A stretch of 64,000 nt of DNA. Source: an uncultured Acidobacteriia bacterium (GTDB lineage Bacteria > Acidobacteriota > Terriglobia > Bryobacterales > Bryobacteraceae). Where the stretch lies: the NCBI GenBank assembly GCA_903892565.1, contig CAITIX010000318.1, positions 18,935-82,934 on the forward strand, written 5' to 3'. The notes beneath the pieces were generated by a model. The model was given only the letters and a program-made list of their open reading frames with translations. It was not told the origin of the DNA and made no database searches. Positions 37,113 to 43,858 of this stretch are shown in pieces (within the stretch, counting starts at the first letter, position 1; each line of letters starts with the position of its first letter). The translations under genes were made by a program, and so were the position numbers.

Positions 37113-37688
37113 ATGATTTCTCAGAAGCTACTCGTCGCGACGCTCGTCGCATCCGCCTGCTGCGTCAGCGCGCAGGACAAAGGCGGCAAGAAGCAAGGCC
37201 CCCCGCCGATGCTCAACGTCAAGGTTGCCGATTTCGCCGATGGCGCGCGCATCCCTGTGAAATTTACTTGCGCCGCCGGGCAGAATAGCCCGTCGCCCGC
37301 GATTTCCTGGTCCAACGCACCTGCTGGCACCCAGAGCTTCGTCCTCATCATGCACGATCCCGATCCCGTCATCGGCGGCTCCATCATGGACGTACTGCAT
37401 TGGGCGATTTACGACATTCCGGCAACAGCAAAAGGCCTTCCTGAGAACGTCGCCAAGGGCGATCTCCCGGATGGTTCCAAGCAGATCAAGAACATCGCTG
37501 GTGGAAACAGCTACCTCGGCCCCTGCCCGCCTCCCGGCCACGGCGATCATCACTACACGCTCGAACTTTACGCGCTCAACGCCAAGCTCGGTCTCGCCTC
37601 CACGGCGTCCCGCCAGGAATTATTGAAGGCCATGGACGGCAAGATCTTGTCGAAGGGCGTGTACATCGGCATTGCCGGACAAAAGTAG
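37113..37688 (+). CDS. Exported YbhB/YbcL-family (PEBP, Raf kinase inhibitor-like) protein
   Basis: The 191-residue product has a signal peptide (MISQKLLVATLVASACCVSAQ) and a complete PEBP fold: ARIPVKFTCAAGQNSPSPAI, SWSNAPAGTQSFVLIMHDPD, VLHWAIYDIPATAKGLPE, GGNSYLGPCPPPGHGDHHYT and LELYALNAKLGL. The DPD-x-HW and GPCPPxGxxHxY motifs form the anion-binding pocket. AAGGAG lies ten bases before ATG. Bacterial members bind small anionic or phosphorylated ligands; the physiological role is unclear. Only three bases separate its stop from that of the convergent DUF2277/SMP-30 gene. Confidence 0.9.
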   Translation: MISQKLLVATLVASACCVSAQDKGGKKQGPPPMLNVKVADFADGARIPVKFTCAAGQNSPSPAISWSNAPAGTQSFVLIMHDPDPVIGGSIMDVLHWAIYDIPATAKGLPENVAKGDLPDGSKQIKNIAGGNSYLGPCPPPGHGDHHYTLELYALNAKLGLASTASRQELLKAMDGKILSKGVYIGIAGQK

Positions 37689-37691
37689 CTT

Positions 37692-38930
37692 CTACTTTGC
37701 GCGTCCCTTGAAGCCCTGGGCGAGGGTGGCGATTCTATAAATCGTCTTGGCGTTGTTCCTCACGCCTTGCGGTGTTTGAAATTCTTTGCCATCCGGACCC
37801 AGGGCTCCCGCGCCAACCACATACATTGTCTTCTTGCCCTTGCCCGCAAATGCCACGCTGATCACAGGACGCGGCGTCGGGATCACGCCTACATACTTTC
37901 CTTCCGCGCCGAAAACCTGCACACCCGGAGCCGAAGTCACGTACAACCGACCCTGCGCATCAATCGCCATTCCATCGCCGTTGCCTCCGGCTTCCAGCTT
38001 TGCGAATACGCGCTGATTCGTCGCGGAGCCGTCGGGCTGCACGTCGAACGCCACCACTTCCTCCCGGTTCGTCACATAGAGGATCTTCTCATCGCGACTC
38101 AGCATGATTCCGTTCGTGCGCAGATTCTTGCCTACTTCGCTGACCTTCCCGGCGAGGTCCACATGAAATAGTCCCTCCGACGTGAAGTACACGTGTCCCT
38201 TTTTGCTGACGATCAAATCGTTCACGCGCCCTAGCGATTTTCCGTCGATGTTATCGGCAATCTTCTTGCGCTCTGGCGCGAGCATCGCAACGGCCGTCGG
38301 CTCCGCGCACGTGGGACCTTTGCGGCCCGGGTCCGTGCACGTTCGTTCCACCACGAACACGCGGCCTTTCGCGTCCAGCGACACCGCGCCGGTGCCGTGC
38401 GTGTCTTCGAGGAACGACGTCACATGATCCTTGCCGTTCAGCTTGCTGATTTTGTTTGGCTGCTCCTGCGCGAACAAAAGTCCACCATCGGACGTTCCGA
38501 CGATTCCATCGGCGTTGTCCGAACCCTGCCACGCGATGGACCACTGAGATCCTGCGGCGACCACGCCCGGAATTGCGGACACCGCAATATTGCGAGCCCC
38601 CGGCATCGGAGCCTGCGCCGCAGCGCGCGGCACATTCCACAGTGCCAGGAACGCCACGGCGACCGCGGCAAAACGTGTCAAATTTCGTGCGCGCGCCTTC
38701 GCCGCTTCCTCTTCGCGATTCTTCGCGGGAGCGTTGGTCTCCAACGCGCGCAGCAATCTCCCGGAGATCGCCGCAGCATCGTCCACCGCCGCGTGGAACG
38801 CAATCTCGTTCGATTTCGACGGCTTCGTGAAGCCGCAAATCTTACGGACGAATTGCAGCGAGGCCGCGCGCACTTCTTCTTCCGTTACCGGCGGATCGAA
38901 ATTGAACAACGTTTTGATATTTCTGCACAT
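37692..38930 (-). CDS. DUF2277 domain fused to an SMP-30/gluconolactonase-like propeller
   Basis: ATG 38930 begins MCRNIKTLFNFDPPVTEEEV, the exact start of DUF2277 proteins, which are normally separate proteins of about 90 residues. The domain runs to about residue 92 (KNREEEAAKARARNLTR), then a membrane or signal segment (FAAVAVAFLALWNVPRAAAQ), then about 300 residues of beta-propeller: WSIAWQGSDNADGIVGTSDG, GAVSLDAKGRVFVVERTC, GRVNDLIVSKKGHVYFTSEG, RTNGIMLSRDEKILYVTNRE, GDGMAIDAQGRLYVTSAPGV. These are the SMP-30/strictosidine-synthase-like blade motifs. The two parts would lie on opposite sides of the membrane. Likely a stop-loss fusion of two neighbouring genes. Confidence 0.82.
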   Translation of the reverse strand: MCRNIKTLFNFDPPVTEEEVRAASLQFVRKICGFTKPSKSNEIAFHAAVDDAAAISGRLLRALETNAPAKNREEEAAKARARNLTRFAAVAVAFLALWNVPRAAAQAPMPGARNIAVSAIPGVVAAGSQWSIAWQGSDNADGIVGTSDGGLLFAQEQPNKISKLNGKDHVTSFLEDTHGTGAVSLDAKGRVFVVERTCTDPGRKGPTCAEPTAVAMLAPERKKIADNIDGKSLGRVNDLIVSKKGHVYFTSEGLFHVDLAGKVSEVGKNLRTNGIMLSRDEKILYVTNREEVVAFDVQPDGSATNQRVFAKLEAGGNGDGMAIDAQGRLYVTSAPGVQVFGAEGKYVGVIPTPRPVISVAFAGKGKKTMYVVGAGALGPDGKEFQTPQGVRNNAKTIYRIATLAQGFKGRAK

Positions 38931-38986
38931 GTTCGATAGTCTCGCAAGTTTATGGGCCGCCCGGAGCTCGCCGAGCCCCATGCGTC

Positions 38987-39007
38987 ATTCTGTCTCCTGA
39001 CTTCTGT
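38987..39007 (+). repeat. Copy A of a 21-base inverted repeat
   Basis: ATTCTGTCTCCTGACTTCTG plus one T. Its exact reverse complement occurs at 40517-40537, so the pair brackets the NTF2-like gene and its terminator. Related CTGACTTC/TGACTCC text also occurs at 40111-40144. Confidence 0.8.
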
Positions 39008-39011
39008 CTCC

Positions 39012-39038
39012 TTGACTTCACCCGCGCCATATTATACT
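39012..39038 (+). promoter_or_regulatory. Sigma-70-like promoter of the NTF2-like gene
   Basis: TTGACT (39012-39017) and TATACT (39033-39038) with a 15-base spacer, slightly short. It lies 97 bases before the ATG at 39136, giving a leader of roughly 90 bases. It directly follows copy A of the inverted repeat. Confidence 0.5.
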
Positions 39039-39135
39039 GAGGTTCGGTACCAACTCCGGCTCTGCTGGACTTATCCGCTTCGGTTCAGTCGCACTCAGCG
39101 CTCTGCTTGCGGATTAGCGTATCGAAAGGGGAACT

Positions 39136-40038
39136 ATGAATCGTACTACTACTAAGTTTTTTGCCTCCGCCGTTGCGTGCGCCGGTCTGATGACCTCCGT
39201 CGGAATTGCTTCCGCGGCTGCTGCTGGCGATCCTGTGCTCGCGGCAGATCGCGCCGCTTTTGCTGCGCTCTCCAAGGGCGACCACGCCGCCGCCAACAAG
39301 TGGCTGGATCCTGATTTCAATTGGGTGGACGCCGAAGGCATCATGTGGCTGAAGAGCGACGCCTTCCGCGCCAACATCAAGCCGCTCATCGCCGCGCCCA
39401 CCGCCGACGTCAAAGTGATCGAACACAAGTACGGCGCGAGCGTTGTCTGGATTCAGTGGAGCCAGGGCGATAAGTACTCCGCGCACTTCTGGGTGAAGCG
39501 CCCCGGCGGCTGGAAGCTGCTGCACGCTACCGAAATCGCCGCCGTTCCCAAGCGCGACTTCACCGTGGTCGAGCCCACCTACGAGATCCCCTGCAACAAC
39601 CCTTGCAAGGCTGTGCCCTACAAGCCTCTCACCGAAGGCGAGAAGGCCTCGCTCGAAGAATGGCAGGATCAGGAATCCGGCATGGAGCGCTGGGCCGTGC
39701 GCGTCGCCGACGATCAGGATCAACGCGTGGTCAGCACCTACGGCGGGGCGTCACCCTCTAAAGCCGATCGCCTCGCCGGTATGCGCAAGCGCGCCGCAGC
39801 GATGCCCAATGCTCCGAAAGTGGGAGCCGCTCCCGCTCTCTGGATCCGCACCTGGGATTTCGGCGATACCGTCGTGATGGTCTCCGTGCAGCCCACCTAT
39901 GGCGACAAGCCGTATTGGTCCAGCCGCGTTCTCTCCAAGGACGCCAAGGGCTTCTGGCAGATGCGCGAAAGCTATCACAACTTCATCCTGGCCGCGCCCG
40001 TCATGACCGCCGTCCAGAATCAGCCGAACTTGAAGTAA
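39136..40038 (+). CDS. Exported NTF2-like (DUF4440/SnoaL-type) protein
   Basis: The 300-residue product has an export signal (MNRTTTKFFASAVACAGLMT, cut near ASAAAAG). Two similar alpha+beta parts follow. The first reads DRAAFAALSKGDHAAANKWL, DPDFNWVDAEG, VVWIQWSQGDKYSAHFWVKR; the second WDFGDTVVMVSVQPTYGDKP and RVLSKDAKGFWQMRESYHNF. This is the DUF4440/NTF2 pattern of a cone-shaped ligand-binding fold. Two Cys (PCNNPCK) sit between the halves. Codon use is strongly biased to C-ending codons, suggesting high expression; it also has its own promoter and a strong terminator. Ligand unknown. Confidence 0.78.
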   Translation: MNRTTTKFFASAVACAGLMTSVGIASAAAAGDPVLAADRAAFAALSKGDHAAANKWLDPDFNWVDAEGIMWLKSDAFRANIKPLIAAPTADVKVIEHKYGASVVWIQWSQGDKYSAHFWVKRPGGWKLLHATEIAAVPKRDFTVVEPTYEIPCNNPCKAVPYKPLTEGEKASLEEWQDQESGMERWAVRVADDQDQRVVSTYGGASPSKADRLAGMRKRAAAMPNAPKVGAAPALWIRTWDFGDTVVMVSVQPTYGDKPYWSSRVLSKDAKGFWQMRESYHNFILAAPVMTAVQNQPNLK

Positions 40039-40074
40039 CCTCGCACCAACGATCAAAATCGTAAATTACGAACG

Positions 40075-40103
40075 AAGGGACCGCTAAAAACGGTCCCTTT
40101 TTT
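40075..40103 (+). terminator. Intrinsic terminator of the NTF2-like gene
   Basis: AAGGGACCG, loop CTAAAAA, CGGTCCCTT followed by a run of T to 40103. Nine base pairs, 37 bases after the stop codon. The clearest terminator in the window. Confidence 0.92.
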
Positions 40104-40110
40104 CATGCGA

Positions 40111-40144
40111 GACTCCTGTCTTTTGACTCCTGACTCCTGACTCC
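40111..40144 (+). repeat. TGACTCC heptamer tandem repeat
   Basis: Three perfect head-to-tail copies of TGACTCC (40124-40144), preceded by the related GACTCCTGTC. Sequence style matches the 21-base inverted repeats on either side. Confidence 0.75.
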
Positions 40145-40516
40145 TATTCCCCCTCCCCTCAAGCACTTCCCGTTTCGATTCCACGAACGTCCAATGCTCC
40201 CGGTGTACACCATAATCAAGCGTCTGGGTTCGGCGATCGGAAACCAGGCCACGAAACGTGAGGAGTACTCGAGTTCCTTCGCGTTCAGCGTAAAAGCTGC
40301 CCGGAGCAGCGAGTGCGATCCGCTGAGGGCTGCGAGCGATACAGGAGCCGATGGTGCGTGCGTCACAGCACCGAGCGTCACGTGCGTTACAGTGAACCCT
40401 CGCCGTTGCGGGCAAAGAAACGGCAGCACTCTACCGCTCTAAACGTCGGTAGTCCGCCTAGCCGTGCGGGTCATCAACCGGTAGAAAGCGCGCTTTCGAA
40501 ACAAAGAAGTCAGAAT

Positions 40517-40537
40517 ACAGAAGTCAGGAGACAGAAT
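40517..40537 (-). repeat. Copy B of the 21-base inverted repeat
   Basis: ACAGAAGTCAGGAGACAGAA plus T, the exact reverse complement of 38987-39007, about 1.5 kb away and on the other side of the NTF2-like gene. Confidence 0.8.
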
Positions 40538-40579
40538 TCCGAACCGTGATGGGAACGTGGCGCACGGCCGTGCCGTGCC

Positions 40580-40601
40580 GCGTCCCGACTCATCGGGACG
40601 C
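40580..40601. other. 9-bp perfect hairpin
   Basis: GCGTCCCGA, loop CTCA, TCGGGACGC. No T-run follows on either strand, so it is a weak terminator candidate for the hydrolase gene ending at 40652 on the minus strand, or an intergenic repeat element. Confidence 0.55.
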
Positions 40602-40651
40602 CTAGGCGGTGACCTTCCGAACCAAACGTCTCGTGTGTGGGATACCTGCGT

Positions 40652-41890
40652 CTACGCGAACAACCGCGCCTTGAACCACTCCGCCAATCCGCGCGCCACC
40701 CGTGGACCCTGCTTGCTCCCGCGGCCCATGTGCGCTCCATCGGCGATGATCCGCACCGTCTTCGGATCTCCCGTCTCAATCAACAGCGGAATTTCCTGCG
40801 GCGATATCCACGGATCCTTCGCGCCGTTATACGCGAACATCGGCGCGCACGGTTTATCCAGCCATCCTTGCGCTTCGAGCGACATCGCGGGAGCCGTCTT
40901 CACCAGCTCCGCATAATCCTTCACACCGTTCGAATAAATCATCGATTCCAGAAACGGCCAGAAGTAATCCTTTTCCGTGATCAAGCCCTTGAGCCACGGC
41001 TCCTGATACGTGTAATGGATGGGACCACCCGCCATGACTGACGCCTTCAAGCGCTTCGCTTCCACGTACGCCATCTTGCCGCCCCAATATCCCGCGTAGC
41101 TGTTTCCTCGGAAGCCCATCCGTTTGCCGTCCAGATCCGGCCGCCCCAGCAGATACTCCATCGTCGCGATGTACAGCTTTTCCGTATCCGGCTTGTTGAA
41201 CACGGGACATTCGCCCGCGCCCGGCATGTCCATGGAAAACGCCGCCGCGCCGAGGCTCAAAATGTCGTTGGTGTTGCGCTCCTCCTTATACACATCCACG
41301 CCGCCTGTTGCGATCACGATCGGCGGGCGTGTCACATCCTTCGGCTTGCGCAGGTAGCCGATGATTTCCTTGCCTTCGAACGGAATCGCGATGCGCTCCA
41401 TTGCCGGATCGAGCGATCGTGCGCCTTTTAAATAGTTCTCGATCGCCTTCTTATACGCGGCCTTCTTCGCCGGATGATTGATCACCGGAAATTTCGCGAT
41501 GCCGTAGTGCGCCGCCGCCTTGCGATACAACTTGTTCGCTTCGTCCAACTGGCCTTTCTTTTCGAGCTCGTCTGCTTGATGCTCGAACGGTTCGGCGAGC
41601 TTGGTCCACTCGGCAACCCACGGCTCGGCATCGAGCGACGTCAGTGTGTCGAAGATCCGCGCCACTTCTTTCGGATCGGCACCGCGTCCAACGAACTCCT
41701 GCGCGCGCATTTTCGCGCCTGCCGCATATCCCGGATCTTTGAACGGATTCACGCCCACGGGCCGCAAGATTGGGTTTTGGTCGGAAGACGCCGTCTGCGC
41801 CACGCCCTTCTGTGCGGCGGCCAGCGCTACACTTGCACCGGCAGCAAGTTCGATAAATCCACGGCGGGAAGGAGATTCGTTTGTAGACAT
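40652..41890 (-). CDS. Tat-exported alpha/beta hydrolase (FrsA/dipeptidyl-peptidase-like)
   Basis: ATG 41890, with AGGAG nine bases upstream, gives MSTNESPSRRGFIELAAGAS, a Tat signal peptide; the track start adds 33 residues without support. Catalytic alpha/beta-hydrolase features: oxyanion region PIVIATGGVDVYKEE, nucleophile in MGFRGNSYAGYWGG (GxSxG), acid in YNGAKDPWISPQE and His in IIADGAHMGRG. An N-terminal helical cap of about 150 residues (VARIFDTLTSLDAEPWVAEW onward) is typical of FrsA-like esterases. Substrate unknown. It is divergent from the Tat-exported flavoprotein gene with 107 bases between. Confidence 0.85.
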   Translation of the reverse strand: MSTNESPSRRGFIELAAGASVALAAAQKGVAQTASSDQNPILRPVGVNPFKDPGYAAGAKMRAQEFVGRGADPKEVARIFDTLTSLDAEPWVAEWTKLAEPFEHQADELEKKGQLDEANKLYRKAAAHYGIAKFPVINHPAKKAAYKKAIENYLKGARSLDPAMERIAIPFEGKEIIGYLRKPKDVTRPPIVIATGGVDVYKEERNTNDILSLGAAAFSMDMPGAGECPVFNKPDTEKLYIATMEYLLGRPDLDGKRMGFRGNSYAGYWGGKMAYVEAKRLKASVMAGGPIHYTYQEPWLKGLITEKDYFWPFLESMIYSNGVKDYAELVKTAPAMSLEAQGWLDKPCAPMFAYNGAKDPWISPQEIPLLIETGDPKTVRIIADGAHMGRGSKQGPRVARGLAEWFKARLFA

Positions 41891-41997
41891 GATCAGGAGC
41901 TCCTCACGGATTATGGCATATCGACTGAATACGCATGCTTCCGGGAATTGCCTGCAGTACCATGTCGTAGAGCACACGTCTCTCATCAATCATCGCC

Positions 41998-43641
41998 ATG
42001 CCCAAAAAAGTGAACAATTCCCGCCGCGATTTCTTTCGTAAGGGCGCCGCTGTAGGCGCAGGCGTTGCCGCGCTCGCCAGTGAATCGGAAGCCCAGAAGC
42101 TCCGCTACGATCAAACCGCCGACGTCGTCATCATCGGCGCCGGAGCCTCCGGCGTTCCGGCTGCGATCATGGCGCGCGATCAGGGAGCAACTGTTATCGT
42201 GATCGACGCGCATCACGACATTGGCGGCCATGCCATGGTCAGCGGCGGACGCATTCCCCTTGGCGGAGGCACGCGCCTACAGAAGAAATTCGGCATCGCG
42301 GATTCCGCCGATCAAGTTTTCCTCGACCACACCAGCGTCAAGAACAAGGAGTTCCGCTTCGGCGATCGCGAGCTCATTCGCATGTGGGCCGATGAAAACG
42401 CCGCCACGTTCGATTTTCTGCTCGATAACGGCGTGCTCTTTAATGAAGTCGCGCCGGAGATCGTCAACGGCGGATCGATTCCTCGCCTGTTCATCGCCGT
42501 GCCCTATTCCGACAACTTAAACGAAACCATCAACGGCAGTCCCGGCTCCGGCCTCATGCGCCACTTGGAAAAAAGCGCGCGCGCGAAAGGCGTCAAGTTT
42601 CTGTTGAAGCATCGTATGACGCGCCTGCACCGCGAAGCGTCCTCGGGACAAAACCCCGCCGGCCGCGTCACCGGACTCACGGCGTCTTTCGAAGGCAAAG
42701 AAGTTCACATTCAAGCGCGCCGCGGCGTCATCATCGCCACCGGAGGCCACACCGCGAACGTCGAATTCCGTCGTATGTTCGATCCTCGCTTGACCGACGA
42801 ATACCAAACCGCGGGCGAACCGTGGACCAAGCAGATGGCCGAAGGCGAACTCGCCGCCATGGACCTCGGCGCGTCCATGTGGGCTACGAACAACATTGCG
42901 AGCGAACGCGGCTACTCCATTACGAAGACCATCCACATTGGATGCAAGTACGGCTATCGCAATTTGAAGTGGGATCCGAAGAGCCCCATGTTCGATGGCG
43001 CGGGAGCCACCGGACTCACCGTCCGCAATTTTCAGGACCTCATCATGGTCAACCAAATCGGCCAGCGCTTCTGGAACGAAGTGGACGAGTCCTACGATTT
43101 CTTCAACGCCGCCCTCGGCACCAATGGCAACATGGGCAAGGAAGCCAAGCGCAACGGTGGCGGACCCATCTGGGCCATCTTTGATTCCGGCGCCGTGGAA
43201 CGCAATAAATGGGACCCGCGCCCTCCATATGTGGATCGCAGCGGCTATTTCTTCACTGCTGACACGATCGCGGAGCTCGCCGCGAAGATCGCGAATCCGT
43301 ATCAACTGCATCCCATGCCCTCTGCGGCGCTCGAAGACACCGTCAAGCGCTACAACTCTTTCGTCGACGCCGGAGGAGACGCGGACTTCAACAAGCCCGC
43401 GCCGAAATACAAAATCGAAAAAGGACCGTTCCACGCCGCGTGGTCCACGCCGATTCTGCACGATTGCCTCGCCGGCTTGCGCATCAACACCAAGTGCCAA
43501 GTTGTCGACATCCGCAGTAAAGTGATCCCCGGTTTGTACGCTTGCGGAGAATCCGCCGGAGGCTTCGCGCTGCACGGACTGCCTCGCGTAATTGTTTTCG
43601 GCCGCGTCGCAGGACGAGAAGCCGCGTTGGCAAAAGCCTAG
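41998..43641 (+). CDS. Tat-exported FAD-dependent oxidoreductase (fumarate reductase-like flavoprotein)
   Basis: A 547-residue flavoprotein. Tat motif NNSRRDFFRKGAAVGAGVAA at the N-terminus, FAD-binding ADVVIIGAGASGVPAAIMAR, then HDIGGHAMVSGGRIPLGGGT, and the C-terminal FAD signature CGESAGGFALHGLPRVIVFG. It belongs to the FAD_binding_2 family (fumarate reductase, ketosteroid dehydrogenase, urocanate reductase relatives). No cytochrome or FMN domain is fused, so electrons must come from a separate donor. Substrate not readable. The start ATG lacks a clear ribosome site. Confidence 0.87.
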   Translation: MPKKVNNSRRDFFRKGAAVGAGVAALASESEAQKLRYDQTADVVIIGAGASGVPAAIMARDQGATVIVIDAHHDIGGHAMVSGGRIPLGGGTRLQKKFGIADSADQVFLDHTSVKNKEFRFGDRELIRMWADENAATFDFLLDNGVLFNEVAPEIVNGGSIPRLFIAVPYSDNLNETINGSPGSGLMRHLEKSARAKGVKFLLKHRMTRLHREASSGQNPAGRVTGLTASFEGKEVHIQARRGVIIATGGHTANVEFRRMFDPRLTDEYQTAGEPWTKQMAEGELAAMDLGASMWATNNIASERGYSITKTIHIGCKYGYRNLKWDPKSPMFDGAGATGLTVRNFQDLIMVNQIGQRFWNEVDESYDFFNAALGTNGNMGKEAKRNGGGPIWAIFDSGAVERNKWDPRPPYVDRSGYFFTADTIAELAAKIANPYQLHPMPSAALEDTVKRYNSFVDAGGDADFNKPAPKYKIEKGPFHAAWSTPILHDCLAGLRINTKCQVVDIRSKVIPGLYACGESAGGFALHGLPRVIVFGRVAGREAALAKA

Positions 43642-43655
43642 TATCGCGTCGGTTT

Positions 43656-43748
43656 GTGGGGCAGGTTGTAAACCTGCGCGCGATTGGCAATCGCGCAGCT
43701 TCCAACGGGCGGGTTGGCAACCCGCCGCAGCTTGCCAAGCTGCCCCAC
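43656..43748. repeat. Palindromic multi-hairpin intergenic element (about 93 bases)
   Basis: GTGGGGCAG at 43656 pairs with CTGCCCCAC ending at 43748. Inside lie four perfect hairpins in a row: GCAGGTT/AACCTGC, GCGCGATTG/CAATCGCGC, GGCGGGTTG/CAACCCGCC and GCAGCTTG/CAAGCTGC, three of them with TTG-x-CAA tops. The order gives a cloverleaf-like fold on either strand. It is not coding and looks like a REP/BIME- or MITE-type element. Confidence 0.85.
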
Positions 43749-43805
43749 CTCGCCGCACAGCACAAAAGAACGAGAGGCAGAGAAAGATAGCCTCGCGTCA
43801 CGCAC

Positions 43806-43814
43806 TGTTATAAT
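43806..43814 (+). promoter_or_regulatory. Extended -10 promoter of the Ig-like secreted protein gene
   Basis: TGTTATAAT is a perfect TGnTATAAT. It lies 44 bases before ATG 43859. No -35 is seen at 17 bases, as allowed for extended -10 promoters. Confidence 0.6.
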
Positions 43815-43858
43815 TGGCTCAGAAATTCGGCCCTTGGGGCCAACGGAGTTCAGACCAA

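Larger units (their letters stand above)
40039..40651. other. 613-base intergenic region with terminator, repeats and hairpin, no supported gene
   Basis: It holds the terminator at 40075-40103, the TGACTCC tandem repeat, inverted repeat copy B and a 9-bp hairpin. ORFs at 40194-40442 (+) and 40103-40429 (-) lack ribosome sites and recognisable domains; the low-bias text between 40160 and 40500 may be a decayed gene. AAAGCGCGCTTT at about 40484 is a small palindrome. Confidence 0.4.

Noticed and set aside
40194-40442. 82-residue plus-strand ORF
   Set aside because: No ribosome site, no domain, and a competing minus-strand ORF of equal quality; treated as non-coding.
43656-43748. CRISPR array
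   Set aside because: Hairpins are all different, and there are no equal repeats with spacers of fixed length.
42517-43758. 413-residue minus-strand ORF
   Set aside because: Antisense of the flavoprotein; its start falls within the palindromic element at about 43.7 kb.
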